A stretch of 64,000 bases of DNA, taken from Allorhodopirellula solitaria (GTDB lineage: Bacteria; Planctomycetota; Planctomycetia; Pirellulales; Pirellulaceae). Shown here in pieces: positions 14,137 to 24,610 of this stretch. The position numbers and the translations under genes are program-made. The stretch covers positions 18,244 to 82,243 of the forward strand of contig NZ_SJPK01000017.1 of the NCBI RefSeq assembly GCF_007859855.1. Reading direction: 5' to 3'. The notes beneath the pieces were generated by a model, which had not been told where the DNA came from, did no database searches, and saw nothing but the letters and a program-made list of their open reading frames with translations. How positions within the stretch are numbered: the stretch's first letter is position 1; the number at the start of each line of letters is the position of its first letter.

Positions 14137-15942
14137 ATGGGTGACGTTCTTCCCGTATCCAATGCAGACGCGATCTCACAACCAGCCGGCACCCAGGGCG
14201 CCGCCGCAGCCATCGGCGGTTTTCCGAGGACGGGGGAGCTTCCAGCGATCGGCGGCGTCGGATTGCCAGCGGATTCTGCCAGCGGTGCGGCTGGCGTTGT
14301 TAGGGCCATCGAAGACTACCGAGAGCTGCCCGCCTTTGGTTTGGTCCGTCACGCTGCCGAGGTCATCCCACACCGTGTTGCGGTAATCTATGGGGAACGC
14401 AGCTGGACCTATGAGGAGCTCAACTATGACATCGTCCGCTGCGCGGCGTTGTTCCAAGCCTATGGGATCCAGCCAGGCGACCGCGTTGGCCTATTGTTGC
14501 CGAATGTGCCCGAGTTCATTGTCGCGGCGAACGCGATTTGGAGAGCCGGTGCGATCGCGGTGGCCCTGAGTCCCTTGATGGCGGCGGAGGAGATTGACAA
14601 GCTGGTCGATTGCACGGGGTGCCAGGTGATCGTCACGCTCGACATGCTGGCCCACCTGCTGGCTCCCTGCCAAGGAAAACTAAAACACACGTTTTATGTT
14701 TCCATTCGCGAGCATTTGCCAGCCTTGAAACAGATCGGTTATCTCTGGATGCGGGGCCAGCGATTGGGCACGTGGTCTCTGCCGTCGGACGATGCGCACC
14801 ATTGGTTGCGCGAAGGGATCGCGGCAACGCAGCGTGAGTGGCAACCTGTGCCGATCGAACCGCGCAGTGATGTCGCGTACATCTTGCCCACCGGCGGCAC
14901 GACCGGCGCCCCCAAGGCGGTCGCGCTCAGCCATCAGAACATGGTCGCCAACGCATGGCAGCAGTTGGAGTGGACGCGTCGTCGGTTCGCTCAAGACACG
15001 ATGCTCGCGGTGCTGCCGTTTTTCCATAGTTATGGCATGTCGGCGATGGTCATGGGGGGAGCCGCCATGGGGGCGACCCTGGTCGTCCATCACCGATTCA
15101 ATGTCCGGCAAGTGATCTCGTTGATGGTGGAGCACCATCCGACGGTACTGCATGCGGTACCCGCGATGTTGTCGGCCCTGAACGAACGGCTTGACGATTA
15201 CCCAGCAGACCTGAACTCGCTGGACTGGGTCATTTCTGGTGGAGCCTCTTTGGACGCCGAAATCGCAGAGACGTTTGCTGCCCACTGCGGGACGTTGGTG
15301 GTCGAGGGGTTTGGATTGTCCGAAGCCTCGCCGGTCACGCATGTTGGAGACCTTTTTAGCGAACCTCGCTACGGCACGATCGGTTTGCCGCTGCCGGAAA
15401 CTCAGTGCCGGATTGTCGATCCCCGAGGGGGACTCGGTGATCTGGGCTGCGGCGTGGTCGGGGAACTGATAGTACGCGGACCGCAGGTGATGCTGGGGTA
15501 TTGGCAGGATCCCGAGCGAACTGCTGCGACGATCGAAAAGGGTTGGTTGCGTACGGGCGACTTGGCTACCCGCGACCCGAGCGGTTGTTACACGATCGTC
15601 GGTCGCAAGAAGGATTTGATCATCACGTCGGGATTCAATGTTTATCCGGTCGAGGTGGAAGCGGTCCTGCAAGCGGCCCCGGGGGTCGCGGAGGTGGCCG
15701 TGATCGGGCAGCCCGATGACCAGCGTGGCGAAATCGTCACCGCCATCATCGTGATGAAAGCAGGTGCTCAGTGGGATGAGGAGTCGCTGCGCGAGCACTG
15801 CCAAGAACACTTGTCCAAACACAAACAGCCGCGGCAGTACGAGCAATCCACCAGGGAACTGCCCAAGAACTTTCTCGGCAAGGTTATCCGCCGCAAACTG
15901 CGAACGGTGGCAGCGTCGGGGCAACTGGGAGAAGCGTCATGA
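14137..15942 (+). CDS. fadD: Long-chain acyl-CoA synthetase (AMP-forming, FadD-like)
   Basis: This enzyme activates fatty acids with ATP and CoA for beta-oxidation. The 601-residue product carries the AMP-binding P-loop (ILPTGGTTGAPKAVALSH, about residue 250), 'VVEGFGLSEASPVTHVG', the GD motif in 'GWLRTGDLATRDPSGCY', and the hinge 'VGRKKDLIITSGFNVYPVEV'. The catalytic lysine sits in 'PKNFLGKVIRRKL' near the C-terminus. The ATG at 14137 is preceded by AGGAA at a good distance; earlier in-frame ATGs give unrelated N-termini. An Ala/Gly-rich stretch of about 45 residues comes before the enzyme fold. Its stop overlaps the thiolase start in an ATGA, and it is the first gene of a five-gene operon. 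Confidence 0.9.
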   Translation: MGDVLPVSNADAISQPAGTQGAAAAIGGFPRTGELPAIGGVGLPADSASGAAGVVRAIEDYRELPAFGLVRHAAEVIPHRVAVIYGERSWTYEELNYDIVRCAALFQAYGIQPGDRVGLLLPNVPEFIVAANAIWRAGAIAVALSPLMAAEEIDKLVDCTGCQVIVTLDMLAHLLAPCQGKLKHTFYVSIREHLPALKQIGYLWMRGQRLGTWSLPSDDAHHWLREGIAATQREWQPVPIEPRSDVAYILPTGGTTGAPKAVALSHQNMVANAWQQLEWTRRRFAQDTMLAVLPFFHSYGMSAMVMGGAAMGATLVVHHRFNVRQVISLMVEHHPTVLHAVPAMLSALNERLDDYPADLNSLDWVISGGASLDAEIAETFAAHCGTLVVEGFGLSEASPVTHVGDLFSEPRYGTIGLPLPETQCRIVDPRGGLGDLGCGVVGELIVRGPQVMLGYWQDPERTAATIEKGWLRTGDLATRDPSGCYTIVGRKKDLIITSGFNVYPVEVEAVLQAAPGVAEVAVIGQPDDQRGEIVTAIIVMKAGAQWDEESLREHCQEHLSKHKQPRQYEQSTRELPKNFLGKVIRRKLRTVAASGQLGEAS

Positions 15943-17243
15943 GCGAGTCAACGAGCCGGCGATCCTTCACGCCCGTTGCGATTGTCGACGGCGTGCGAAC
16001 TCCGTTTGCGAAAGCCTTTGGTGGGCTTGCTCAGGTGACTGCCGTCGAGCTCGGTAGGATCGCGTTGGAGCAATCCCTGGATCGCTGCGGATTGTCTGCC
16101 GAGGCGGTCGACCAAGTGATTTTCGGAAACGTGGCATCGCCGCCCGATGCTGCCAATATTGCGCGTGTGATCTCGTTGAAAGCAGGCGTGCCGCAATCGC
16201 GGATCGCCCATACGGTCAATCGCAACTGTGCATCGGGAATGCAATCGCTGATCGCAGCGTGTACCGCCATCGAACATCAAGGCGCCAACGCAGTTGTTGC
16301 GGGCGGCACCGAATCGATGTCTCAGATCCCACTATTGGTGAGCCCGGAGGCGGCTGGATTGTGGACGCGACTATCGCGGGCCAAGACGATGATGTCGCGG
16401 TTGGCGGTGCTGAAGGATTTTCGCCCCCATCATTTCAAACCGGTTGCTGGGATTGAGCTGGGGCTGACCGATCCGGTCAGCGGCATGAACATGGGTGAAA
16501 CGGCCGAGCTGCTCGCTCGCGAATTTGCTGTCTCTCGGAGCGAGCAAGATGAATTTGCCGCCGCCAGCCACGTCAAAGCGGCCCGGACGCAGGAACAGTG
16601 TTTCTTCGCCGGCGAGATCGCTGCTGTGCCGCTGCCTCGCGGTGAGACGATGGACAAGGACGATGGAATTCGCAGCGGGCAAACGGTCGAGAAACTTGCC
16701 AAGCTGCGTCCCATTTTTGACAAAGACGGCACCGTGACGGCGGGCAACAGTTGCCAGATCACCGACGGCGCGGCGGCGTTGGTGGTGTCATCGGCCTCGG
16801 GGCTTGAGCGATTCTCGCGGCCGCCGCTGGGGTACCTGACCGCCTATGCGATCGCGGGATGTGACCCCCGGCGTATGGGTCTGGGGCCTGTTTACGCGGT
16901 CGCCAAGCTGTTTCGGCAAACCGGCTTCTCGCTGGGAGATTTCGATTTGATCGAGATCAACGAGGCCTTCGCGGCCCAGGTCATCGCTTGTCAGCGAGCG
17001 ATGGCTTCTCAGTCCTTTGCCAAGAAGGAGCTCGGACTCGACAAACCGCTGGGCGAGTTGCCGATGGACCGGGTCAATATTCACGGGGGGGCGATTGCTT
17101 TGGGGCATCCCGTGGGCACAACAGGAACGCGGATGGTGTTGACCCTGCTCCGTTCGCTCCGTGACCAGCAGAAACACCGGGGGCTCGCCACACTCTGCGT
17201 AGGCGGCGGCCAAGGGGTCGCGATTGTCGTCGAAACGCAGTGA
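15939..17243 (+). CDS. fadI: Acetyl-CoA acyltransferase (thiolase, FadI/FadA type)
   Basis: This 434-residue thiolase performs the last, CoA-dependent cleavage step of beta-oxidation. The nucleophilic cysteine is in VNRNCASGMQSLIAACT (about C96), the His in GGAIALGHPVGTTGTR (about 388) and the second Cys in LCVGGGQG (about 419). 'EINEAFAAQ' is also present. Its length fits the FadI group better than the roughly 390-residue FadA group. It overlaps the ligase gene by 4 bases and is followed after 22 bases by the multifunctional alpha-subunit gene. It probably forms the trifunctional complex with that protein. Confidence 0.9.
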   Translation: MSESTSRRSFTPVAIVDGVRTPFAKAFGGLAQVTAVELGRIALEQSLDRCGLSAEAVDQVIFGNVASPPDAANIARVISLKAGVPQSRIAHTVNRNCASGMQSLIAACTAIEHQGANAVVAGGTESMSQIPLLVSPEAAGLWTRLSRAKTMMSRLAVLKDFRPHHFKPVAGIELGLTDPVSGMNMGETAELLAREFAVSRSEQDEFAAASHVKAARTQEQCFFAGEIAAVPLPRGETMDKDDGIRSGQTVEKLAKLRPIFDKDGTVTAGNSCQITDGAAALVVSSASGLERFSRPPLGYLTAYAIAGCDPRRMGLGPVYAVAKLFRQTGFSLGDFDLIEINEAFAAQVIACQRAMASQSFAKKELGLDKPLGELPMDRVNIHGGAIALGHPVGTTGTRMVLTLLRSLRDQQKHRGLATLCVGGGQGVAIVVETQ

Positions 17244-17265
17244 TCATTCATTTTAGGAGATCGTC

Positions 17266-19506
17266 ATGAAGATCGAAGAGAAGGACTACGAAGCATTTCA
17301 CGTTTCCGTTAACCCGGTGGGTGTGATGACTGTGGCGATCGACGTTCCCCAGCGACCCATGAATGTGTTCACGCACGTTGTCATGGACGAGCTCGACTCG
17401 ATTGTGAGCGAAGTTGAATCACGTTCAGATCTGCGTCTGGTTGTCTTCCGCAGCGAGAAGGAGAGCGGCTTCTTGGCGGGAGCTGACGTTCGGGATGTCG
17501 CCGATATCCGCAGCCCATCGCAGGCGGGCCGTTTGATTGATGCGGGGCAACAACTGTTTCACCGGATCGATCATCTCAAGACACCGACCTTGGTGGTGAT
17601 TCACGGACCTTGTATGGGAGGTGGTCTGGAATGGGCACTGGCCTGCGACTACCGGATCGCCCGTGACAACAGCAGCACGAAGATCGGCCTGCCTGAGATC
17701 AAGCTCGGAGTGATCCCGGCGTGGGGTGGCACTCAGCGTTTGCCACGACAGGTGGGATTGGTCCAGAGTCTCGGGATGATCTTGCAGGGCAAAGCGGTGT
17801 CGGCACATCAAGCTGGCAAGATCGGATTGATCGACCGCGCCCTGTCGCCGGACGACTGGGAGCATGGAGTCGATCGCTTCATTGACGACGTGTTGCAGGG
17901 TAGGGTCCGCACCAAATTGCCACTGCGAAAGCGGGTGGCGAGACTGCTCGAATTCAGTAAGCCGGGGCGGATGTGGATTCTCCGTTCCGCCCGCGCCAAG
18001 ATCCGTGACAAGGCCGAACAGTACCCGGCCCTGCCCGCTGCGATTCATGCCATCGAGACTGGATTGCAGAAACAGGGTGCGGGGTATGTGACCGAGCGCA
18101 GCGAGTTTGTCAAACTGCTGGCCACACCGACCTGCCGTAATCTGCTGAACCTGTTCTTTGCCCGGGAATCGGCGCGGAATATCAAGACGTGGGCGACGCA
18201 GACCGATCGCGCCGACATCCACTTTCATGAGATACGCCGAGTGGGTGTCGTTGGCGCGGGCGCCATGGGAGCAGGTATCGGCCAGTTCGCTGCCACGCGG
18301 GGGTACGACGTGGCTTTTCGTGAGGTCGACGAGTCGGCAGCCCAGCAGGGCCGCACCCGAGTCGAAAAACTAATGAGCAGCTTTGCCGATCGAAACCGCT
18401 TGGACTCCGACCAGCGACGGGAGCTGAACAATCGCATTGTGATGTCGACCGATGACGATGCCATCGTACTGTGCGATCTCGTGGTGGAAGCCGCCGTTGA
18501 ACGCGTGGATGTTAAGCAGCAGATCTTTGCTCGGCTCGATCGGTTGGTCGCCACGGACTGCATTCTGGCAACGAATACTTCTTCGCTTTCAGTGGATGCC
18601 ATCGCGACGGCGACGGACAGTCCTGAGCGGGTCGCGGGACTGCACTTTTTCAATCCGGTGCATCGGATGGAGTTGGTCGAGGTGGTGCGGGGAGAACGCA
18701 CCAACGACGATACGATCACGCGATTGGTTGCATTTGTCCGCTCACTCGGCAAGACACCGATCGTGACCAAGGACGCTCCTGGGTTCCTTGTCAACCGAAT
18801 CCTATTTCCATATCTCGGAGAGGCGATTCTGATGTCTCGCGAGGGCTACCCAGCGACGGAGATCGATCGGGAGTTGCGTCAGTTTGGGATGCCGATGGGG
18901 CCGCTGGAACTCGTCGATCAGGTGGGCGTGGATGTTGCCAAACACGTTGCGATGTCGCTAGGTGGCGTGATCACAGGGCTCGATGCTTCTGTCGACGAGC
19001 TAACGGAAATGGTCCAACGGGGTGACCTGGGAAAGAAATCAGGCAGTGGATTCTATCAGTATCGCGATGGGAAGGCCGAGCCAGCGGATGCCCGGTCTCA
19101 CTCACAGGCGGTTGCCTCGCAACCGGGTGATGGTTTTTCCGACGATGGTCTCACTGCGATCCAGCGACGGTTGGTTTACCCCATGCTGCGTGAGGCGGTG
19201 CTCTGCAAAGAACAGGAGATCGTTCGAGAGGACTGGATGGTCGATCTCGGCATGGTGCTCGCAACCGGTTTTGCACCGCACCGAGGCGGTCCTTTACGCG
19301 TGATCGATGGAGTTGGCGCCCGCGTGGTACACGAGAATTTGAAACGCTTGCAGGTCGCCTTCGGGAAGCGATTCGCACCACCCCATACGATCGCCGCAAT
19401 GGCCGAGACGGACCAGCGTTTTTATGTTCGAGAGTGTACCGAGGCGGATGCCTCGAAACAGGCGGTTCGCCCTGACGAGTCCTCTTCCCCTAGGAGCCCA
19501 CGATGA
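17266..19506 (+). CDS. fadJ: Enoyl-CoA hydratase / 3-hydroxyacyl-CoA dehydrogenase fusion (FadJ/FadB-like)
   Basis: The 746-residue protein carries the two middle steps of beta-oxidation. The N-terminal crotonase domain (about 1-200) has the oxyanion element [16 protein letters not shown] and the Glu-bearing [20 protein letters not shown]. The Rossmann fold starts at about residue 326 ([20 protein letters not shown]). It is followed by [11 protein letters not shown] and the catalytic His loop [17 protein letters not shown], then two C-terminal dehydrogenase domains ([28 protein letters not shown]). AGGAG lies 8 bases before the ATG. Its stop overlaps the acyl-CoA dehydrogenase start by 4 bases. 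Confidence 0.92.
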   Translation: MKIEEKDYEAFHVSVNPVGVMTVAIDVPQRPMNVFTHVVMDELDSIVSEVESRSDLRLVVFRSEKESGFLAGADVRDVADIRSPSQAGRLIDAGQQLFHRIDHLKTPTLVVIHGPCMGGGLEWALACDYRIARDNSSTKIGLPEIKLGVIPAWGGTQRLPRQVGLVQSLGMILQGKAVSAHQAGKIGLIDRALSPDDWEHGVDRFIDDVLQGRVRTKLPLRKRVARLLEFSKPGRMWILRSARAKIRDKAEQYPALPAAIHAIETGLQKQGAGYVTERSEFVKLLATPTCRNLLNLFFARESARNIKTWATQTDRADIHFHEIRRVGVVGAGAMGAGIGQFAATRGYDVAFREVDESAAQQGRTRVEKLMSSFADRNRLDSDQRRELNNRIVMSTDDDAIVLCDLVVEAAVERVDVKQQIFARLDRLVATDCILATNTSSLSVDAIATATDSPERVAGLHFFNPVHRMELVEVVRGERTNDDTITRLVAFVRSLGKTPIVTKDAPGFLVNRILFPYLGEAILMSREGYPATEIDRELRQFGMPMGPLELVDQVGVDVAKHVAMSLGGVITGLDASVDELTEMVQRGDLGKKSGSGFYQYRDGKAEPADARSHSQAVASQPGDGFSDDGLTAIQRRLVYPMLREAVLCKEQEIVREDWMVDLGMVLATGFAPHRGGPLRVIDGVGARVVHENLKRLQVAFGKRFAPPHTIAAMAETDQRFYVRECTEADASKQAVRPDESSSPRSPR

Positions 19507-21533
19507 GTATCGATTTTCGCAGCAAGCCATCGGCGGAGTCGACTGCCTCCGCTCCCGCTGGAACCGAGACCCCGTGTTCGGAGAAGCCAGGTTCAGGCAA
19601 GCCAGGTTCAGGCAAGCCAGGTTCAGAGAAGCCAGTGAAGAAAGACTCGTTTGCCGAGGTCGCTCTGAGATTGGGTGGCGCTTCGGCCGATGAAGCCAAA
19701 CGCACGGGCGTTCTCGATACGGCTGATGATGAAGTCGAGTCGCTCTTTGCGCCTCGTTACCAAACCGTCAATAGCCCGGTGCATCGGGCGGTGTGGGAGA
19801 AACAAAATGATACCGCTCTGTTTGCATCCGATCCGCTGCACCCATCCCCCACTGTATCGCTCGTTGTCGACCAGTCTTTGACCATCGTTCGCAAACATCG
19901 CAATGAAGGCACCCTGTTCGGTGTCGACGGAAAAATTACCAGCAGGGTTCTGGCTGAGTTGGGCTCGGTTGGCTACTGGGGTCTGTTGGTGGATCGCCAG
20001 TACGGCGGCAGTGGCGCGACGATGCGAGAATTTGCCGACATGATCACACGCATGGCCACGATCGATCCCACCGTCGCGGGGCTGGCGTCGGTTCATGGCT
20101 GTATCGGCGCGGTCGACCCAGTTCGCTCGTTCGGCAACGAGGAACAGAAAACGCGATTTCTACCCAAGCTTGCTGACGGGCGAACTCTCTCTGCGTTCGC
20201 GCTCACCGAACCCGGTGCCGGTAGCGACCTGACGGCGTTGCGGACGACGGCCGTTCTCGACGGTGACGAATACGTCGTCAACGGCGAAAAACTTTTCATC
20301 ACCAACGCTATCCCAGGGCGGACGATCGGATTGGTCTGCAAAATTGAGGGTGAGCCGAGTGCCTTGATTGTCGATTTGCCTCGCGAAACGGACGAGTCGT
20401 TTTCGATACGTGAGTACCAAATTTACGCGCTGCAACGAGCTCACAACAACGGTTTGGTTTTTCGTGATTTCCGTGTTCCCAAGGAGAATCGCCTCGAACC
20501 CAATCACGGGGATGGACTAACGATTGCCTACCATGGTCTGAACTTGGGACGCGTGTCGCTCTGCGCGAATGCTGCTGGGGCGATGCGGTGGATGCTTGCT
20601 GAGATGTTGCCATGGGCGGCGTACCGGGAAACCTATGGACTGCCGATTGAGCGGCGAGAGTTGGTCCGCCGTCGCGTTGGCCGGCTGGCGGGAATGATTG
20701 TCGCCTGTGATGCGCTTTCGGCCTGGTGTTCGGGACTGCTCGACCAAGGGTACCGGGGAGAAATGGAGTGCATCATCGCTAAGATTTTCGGCAGTGAGAT
20801 GCAGAAGGAAGCAGCGATTGAATTGTTCATGAAAACGCATGGCGGACGATCGTTCCTGCAAGGTCACCTGTTCGGTGATAACGTCCACGATTTCCTCGCA
20901 CCCTGTATCTACGAGGGCGAGGGCGAGATGCTAGGCATGGCGTTCTTCAAATCGATGGTCAAACATCACGGCAAAGAGTTCTTTGAACCGATCGGTCAGA
21001 CGCTCCATGAGTTGGGCGTGAAGTCACCCAATCCACTTAACCCGACCCACGTCTGGGCATTACGCCATCCGATGGCGAAATACGCCCACTGGTCACTGGG
21101 ACAATGGCTGCGACCGGCGCACTGGACCCATGATCGCCTGGCCGACTCTGATCTGCAGGGACACGTTGAGTTTGCACGGCGGTATCTATCCGCGAGCGGT
21201 AAGGAGGTCAGTGCGACGATGCGCAAGTATCAGTTGAAACTCGCCGATCGTCAGTGCCGGATGTCTGCCCTGTCGCTCGACATTCAATCCGCCGTGGTGA
21301 TGTTGGTCACGAGTCTGTATGCCGGTCGCAGTGAAGATGCCACTACCCGAGCGGCGGGCGACACGATCTGCCGCGAGCTGCGACGGAAAATGGAAGGCGG
21401 CCGAGCGACGGATGACGAATTTCGACGGGCCACGCAGCTCGGTGCCACGATCAGCAAGCAGGGGTGGTCAGCGCTCGAAGGTGTGCAAGCAGGAAAGATC
21501 CTGATGCCCTATAAGGAAGACTCGGCCGCATGA
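19503..21533 (+). CDS. Acyl-CoA dehydrogenase, VLCAD-like with long C-terminal extension
   Basis: This FAD enzyme performs the first, alpha-beta dehydrogenation step. The 676 residues are far longer than the usual 380 and resemble VLCAD/ACAD9-type enzymes with an extra C-terminal helical domain of about 180 residues. Visible motifs include [28 protein letters not shown], 'GEKLFITNA' and the catalytic-base segment [10 protein letters not shown] (Glu near 468). The N-terminus (about residues 25-45) contains a PGSGK-type repeat encoded by a 15-base tandem repeat at about 19588-19632, probably a flexible linker. It has an ATGA overlap on both sides in the operon. It presumably feeds electrons to ETF, which is not in this window. 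Confidence 0.88.
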   Translation: MSIDFRSKPSAESTASAPAGTETPCSEKPGSGKPGSGKPGSEKPVKKDSFAEVALRLGGASADEAKRTGVLDTADDEVESLFAPRYQTVNSPVHRAVWEKQNDTALFASDPLHPSPTVSLVVDQSLTIVRKHRNEGTLFGVDGKITSRVLAELGSVGYWGLLVDRQYGGSGATMREFADMITRMATIDPTVAGLASVHGCIGAVDPVRSFGNEEQKTRFLPKLADGRTLSAFALTEPGAGSDLTALRTTAVLDGDEYVVNGEKLFITNAIPGRTIGLVCKIEGEPSALIVDLPRETDESFSIREYQIYALQRAHNNGLVFRDFRVPKENRLEPNHGDGLTIAYHGLNLGRVSLCANAAGAMRWMLAEMLPWAAYRETYGLPIERRELVRRRVGRLAGMIVACDALSAWCSGLLDQGYRGEMECIIAKIFGSEMQKEAAIELFMKTHGGRSFLQGHLFGDNVHDFLAPCIYEGEGEMLGMAFFKSMVKHHGKEFFEPIGQTLHELGVKSPNPLNPTHVWALRHPMAKYAHWSLGQWLRPAHWTHDRLADSDLQGHVEFARRYLSASGKEVSATMRKYQLKLADRQCRMSALSLDIQSAVVMLVTSLYAGRSEDATTRAAGDTICRELRRKMEGGRATDDEFRRATQLGATISKQGWSALEGVQAGKILMPYKEDSAA

Positions 21534-22507
21534 AGTTTCGAGACCTGATTGCGTTTCTACCACCTTCGAAGCCGCTACCACGTCGCGAGCGTTCTGCGGT
21601 CGTTGCCTTGGGTGGGGGTGGCGCGAGGGGACTGGCGCACCTCGGTGCGGTCGAGGCGATCATGCAAACAGAGGTCTCTCCCCATCGCTTCGTCGGGGTC
21701 AGTATCGGTGCGTTGATCGGAGCGATGTGTGCGATCGACACCAATATCCGCCGTATCCAATCCCGCGTGACGGGATTCTTGACGTCGCCTGAATTCCGAC
21801 GTCATCAAAGCCAGTTGTTCGGCTCGACTGGGGTGAATGACGAGTATCCTTCCACGGGCATTGTCGCTTGGTATGAGCGCGCCAGGTACCTCTATTCGGC
21901 TCACCGCCGCTTGACGCGTGCTGTCACGCAGCAGTCGCTCATGCCAGCTGCGATCCTGACCACGTCCATCGCCGAGTTGGTTCCCGATATTGAATTCTCC
22001 GACTTGACGACTCCTCTGAGTATCGTCGCTGCGGATCTACGCAGTGGGCACTGCGTGGTGATGGAATCGGGGTCACTGCGCAGCGCCATTGAGGCATCGA
22101 TGGCGCTGCCCGGGATCTTTCCTCCCGTGGAACGCGATGGGATGTTGTTATGCGATGTCGGTGTGGTGGATTCGATCCCCAGCACGGTGGCGAGTGCGTA
22201 TGCGACGGACCTGACCATTGCCGTGGACATTGGACAGCACAACGCACGGATCGAGAGTTTTGACACAGCCCTGGACGTGATGATGCGGGTTCAAGACATC
22301 GGCGAACAGATTCTCCGCCGCGAGAAGTCTCAGTGGGCCGACATCCATATTCGTCCCGATCTTGCGGAGGTTGCTTGGTTCGATTTTCGCAACCCTGAAC
22401 GGCTGATCGATCGGGGGCGTGCGGCGGCCTGGGAACAACTCGCCCGCCACCGATTCCGCCGCGTCGAGGACATGCCAGCCGAGCGATCCAATGCCCTATG
22501 TGGGTGA
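21530..22507 (+). CDS. Patatin-like phospholipase / lipid acyl hydrolase
   Basis: Patatin-family enzymes use a Ser-Asp dyad to release fatty acids from lipids. The 325-residue protein shows the oxyanion loop [13 protein letters not shown], the nucleophile elbow [10 protein letters not shown] and the catalytic Asp in [10 protein letters not shown] (DVG instead of the usual DGG/DGA). There is no signal peptide, so it acts in the cytoplasm or at the inner membrane face. It is the last gene of the beta-oxidation operon and overlaps the acyl-CoA dehydrogenase by 4 bases. This suggests that it supplies free fatty acids to the acyl-CoA ligase encoded at the front of the operon. Confidence 0.85.
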   Translation: MKFRDLIAFLPPSKPLPRRERSAVVALGGGGARGLAHLGAVEAIMQTEVSPHRFVGVSIGALIGAMCAIDTNIRRIQSRVTGFLTSPEFRRHQSQLFGSTGVNDEYPSTGIVAWYERARYLYSAHRRLTRAVTQQSLMPAAILTTSIAELVPDIEFSDLTTPLSIVAADLRSGHCVVMESGSLRSAIEASMALPGIFPPVERDGMLLCDVGVVDSIPSTVASAYATDLTIAVDIGQHNARIESFDTALDVMMRVQDIGEQILRREKSQWADIHIRPDLAEVAWFDFRNPERLIDRGRAAAWEQLARHRFRRVEDMPAERSNALCG

Positions 22508-22539
22508 CGTGTCCGTTCGGGCACATGCCTGCTGGAGCG

Positions 22540-22660
22540 ATATCGCACACGGCTAGCGTGATTGACTACAACCGTGTGCTTGTCACACGCTGAAGCGACG
22601 CAGGGATATGAGTAACCCGCGGCATCGCTACGCGTTCCTCTGTCAGCTTGTCTGACAGAA
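22540..22660. repeat. Hairpins after the fatty-acid operon
   Basis: GCACACGG (22545-22552) pairs with CCGTGTGC (22572-22579), and CTGTCAG (22640-22646) pairs with CTGACAG (22652-22658) around a 5-base loop. Neither is followed by a T run on the plus strand. They may stop or protect the operon transcript, or be part of the repeat block that follows. Confidence 0.5.
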
Positions 22661-22796
22661 AGCCAAGCCGATACACTTTGCTCTCAAGCGGGGCATGCCC
22701 ACTTGGGAGCGGGTTGAACGTTCCGTTGTTTTAATCACAAAACGGGGATTCCTGTTAGGCAAGCCGAAAGGAGATTTGGTTTTGTCGGGAATCAAC

Positions 22797-23098
22797 AGCT
22801 CGTCGCCTCCTGTCCTTTGACCACCAGTTTTCCTTTTCCGGAGGCGTTTTAGAGGATATCTGGTGGTTTGAGCGGAGCAAACACCACCGGAACAGCTGCC
22901 AAACGCAAGGATCAATCCCGAATGCGGGTGAAGATCACTCACGACGAGGTCTGCGACCCACTCCGGGGTCGACGCTCCATCTTCAACAAAATATCGTAGG
23001 TGGCGCTGCGCTGACCTACGGCTATTTTCTATCATCCCTTCGGGATACTTATGGGTGACGACCAGCTCGTCGCCTCGTTCACCACTTATTGATCGCGT
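22797..23098. repeat. Dispersed palindromic repeat, copy R2
   Basis: This composite block holds three modules. GGTGGTTTGAGCGGAGCAAA with ACACCACCGG (22862-22890) is the inverse of a module at 41929-41959. The 22929-23032 stretch matches copy R1 (GACCCACTCCGGGGTCGACG and the GTAGGT/ACCTAC hairpin). CTCGTCGCCTC appears at both ends (about 22799 and 23066), the second followed by CACCACTTATTGAT, a sequence also found near 42050. No gene is supported between 22508 and 23146. Confidence 0.85.
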
Positions 23099-23146
23099 GG
23101 TGCTACGATCACCGATTTTCAACCCATTTCCGAGCTCTACCCTGCA

Positions 23147-24610
23147 ATGAATTCCCGATTCTGTTTCTGCGTTCTCATGATCGCAATCACCGTCTCTGTA
23201 TTTCGCTCTGCCGAGGCGGAGTCTCAGCCGCCCAATCTCCTGATCTTGCTCGCCGACGACATGGGGTATGGTGATCTTGGTTGCACCCATAGCGATCATT
23301 TGCGGACTCCGAACATCGATGCGTTGGCGGAATCCGGGGTGATCTGTAGCGCCGCCTATGTCACCAGTTCGGTGTGTTCGCCGTCCCGGGCGGGATTGAT
23401 GACCGGTCGCGACCCGCGACGGTTCGGCTATGAATCGAATTTGAACCAATCCGCGTCCGGCTATGGCACGCGGCCCGAACTCCTCGGGCTGGCCCCGACC
23501 GAGCACACGATCGGCGATCAACTGCATAGTGCTGGGTACGAGACCGCTTTGGTCGGAAAATGGCACCTTGGCGGGGGGCCTGGTTTTCATCCCAACCGGC
23601 GCGGCTTTGACTACTTCTGCGGGATGATTGTTGGGCATCACGATTACTTTCCTGATCCACAAAAGAACAAGCTCGAGCGGAATGGAGCGCCGCTCGAAGA
23701 GTTCAGCAGTCCTTACTTGACGGATTTTTTCACAGATGAAGGCATTGACTGGATCCAACAGCGAGAAGGCGAGGAGGGAACCCAGCGGAAACCGTGGATG
23801 TTGATGATGTCCTACAACGCTCCGCATACACCGATGCAGGCTCGGGAGGATGATCTCGCGCGATTCGAACATATCGAGAACCCTCGCCGGCGTACCTACG
23901 CAGCCATGGTATGGGCGCTTGATCGTGGCATCGGCCGGATTGTCGAGCATTTGAAGTCGACCGGCCAATACGAAAACACGCTCGTCGTATTCTTTTCTGA
24001 CAACGGTGGTGCCACCAACAACGCCAGTTGGAACGGGCCCTACTCGGGAGCCAAGGGGTCGCTTCGTGAAGGCGGTGTCCGGATTCCCATGATTTGGTCT
24101 TGGCCGGGCCATTTGCCATCAGAGAGTACGCATCGGGGCGTCGTTTCGAGTCTCGATGTGTTGCCAACGTTCATGGCGGCGGCGGGGCAGGAATTGCTCC
24201 CTTTGAATGATCCGCCCTCGCATGAGGACGCGAGAAATCGACGTCGAGGTATCCGGCAATACGGTGCCTATGACGGGATCAATCTGTTGCCACAACTTGC
24301 TGGCGAGCAACCTGCTGCTCATCGCACGCTGTTTTGGCGTCTGCAAGGTCAGACGGCCGTTCGCGACGGCGAGGACAAACTGATTTCACTGTCACACCGC
24401 CCGGCTGAGATGTTTCAGGTGGATGTGGACGCCGCCGAGGCCGACGATCTCTCCCGCGAGTCACCTGAGCGATTTGAAGAACTCTACCGGAAACTCGGAG
24501 AGTGGGAGGTTTCGCTACCCACGGTACCGCTCTGGGGATCGTCTCCATTTTGGTCCGGCGAAAGCGCCGGAATATACGACTCCTGGCAACCCCGACCCGA
24601 GCCGGAATGA
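23147..24610 (+). CDS. Exported sulfatase (formylglycine type)
   Basis: The 487-residue enzyme hydrolyses sulfate esters, probably of algal polysaccharides, a hallmark of marine planctomycetes. A signal peptide (FCFCVLMIAITVSVFRSAEA) precedes 'NLLILLADDMGYGDLGCTHS', which supplies metal-binding Asp residues. The CSPSR signature, whose Cys77 is converted to formylglycine, sits in SSVCSPSRAGLMTGR. 'LVGKWHLGG' and 'VFFSDNGGATNNASW' complete the active site. Its last 127 bases overlap the 3' end of the convergent membrane-protein gene. It would need a formylglycine-generating enzyme encoded elsewhere. It is flanked upstream by repeat R2. Confidence 0.93.
   Translation: MNSRFCFCVLMIAITVSVFRSAEAESQPPNLLILLADDMGYGDLGCTHSDHLRTPNIDALAESGVICSAAYVTSSVCSPSRAGLMTGRDPRRFGYESNLNQSASGYGTRPELLGLAPTEHTIGDQLHSAGYETALVGKWHLGGGPGFHPNRRGFDYFCGMIVGHHDYFPDPQKNKLERNGAPLEEFSSPYLTDFFTDEGIDWIQQREGEEGTQRKPWMLMMSYNAPHTPMQAREDDLARFEHIENPRRRTYAAMVWALDRGIGRIVEHLKSTGQYENTLVVFFSDNGGATNNASWNGPYSGAKGSLREGGVRIPMIWSWPGHLPSESTHRGVVSSLDVLPTFMAAAGQELLPLNDPPSHEDARNRRRGIRQYGAYDGINLLPQLAGEQPAAHRTLFWRLQGQTAVRDGEDKLISLSHRPAEMFQVDVDAAEADDLSRESPERFEELYRKLGEWEVSLPTVPLWGSSPFWSGESAGIYDSWQPRPEPE

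Noticed and set aside
14680..15924. Minus-strand frame of 414 codons opposite the acyl-CoA ligase
   Set aside because: It is a shadow frame of a GC-rich gene with no motif of its own.
22643..24112. Minus-strand frame of 489 codons
   Set aside because: It runs through repeat R2 and antisense to the sulfatase; the protein has no coherent domain.
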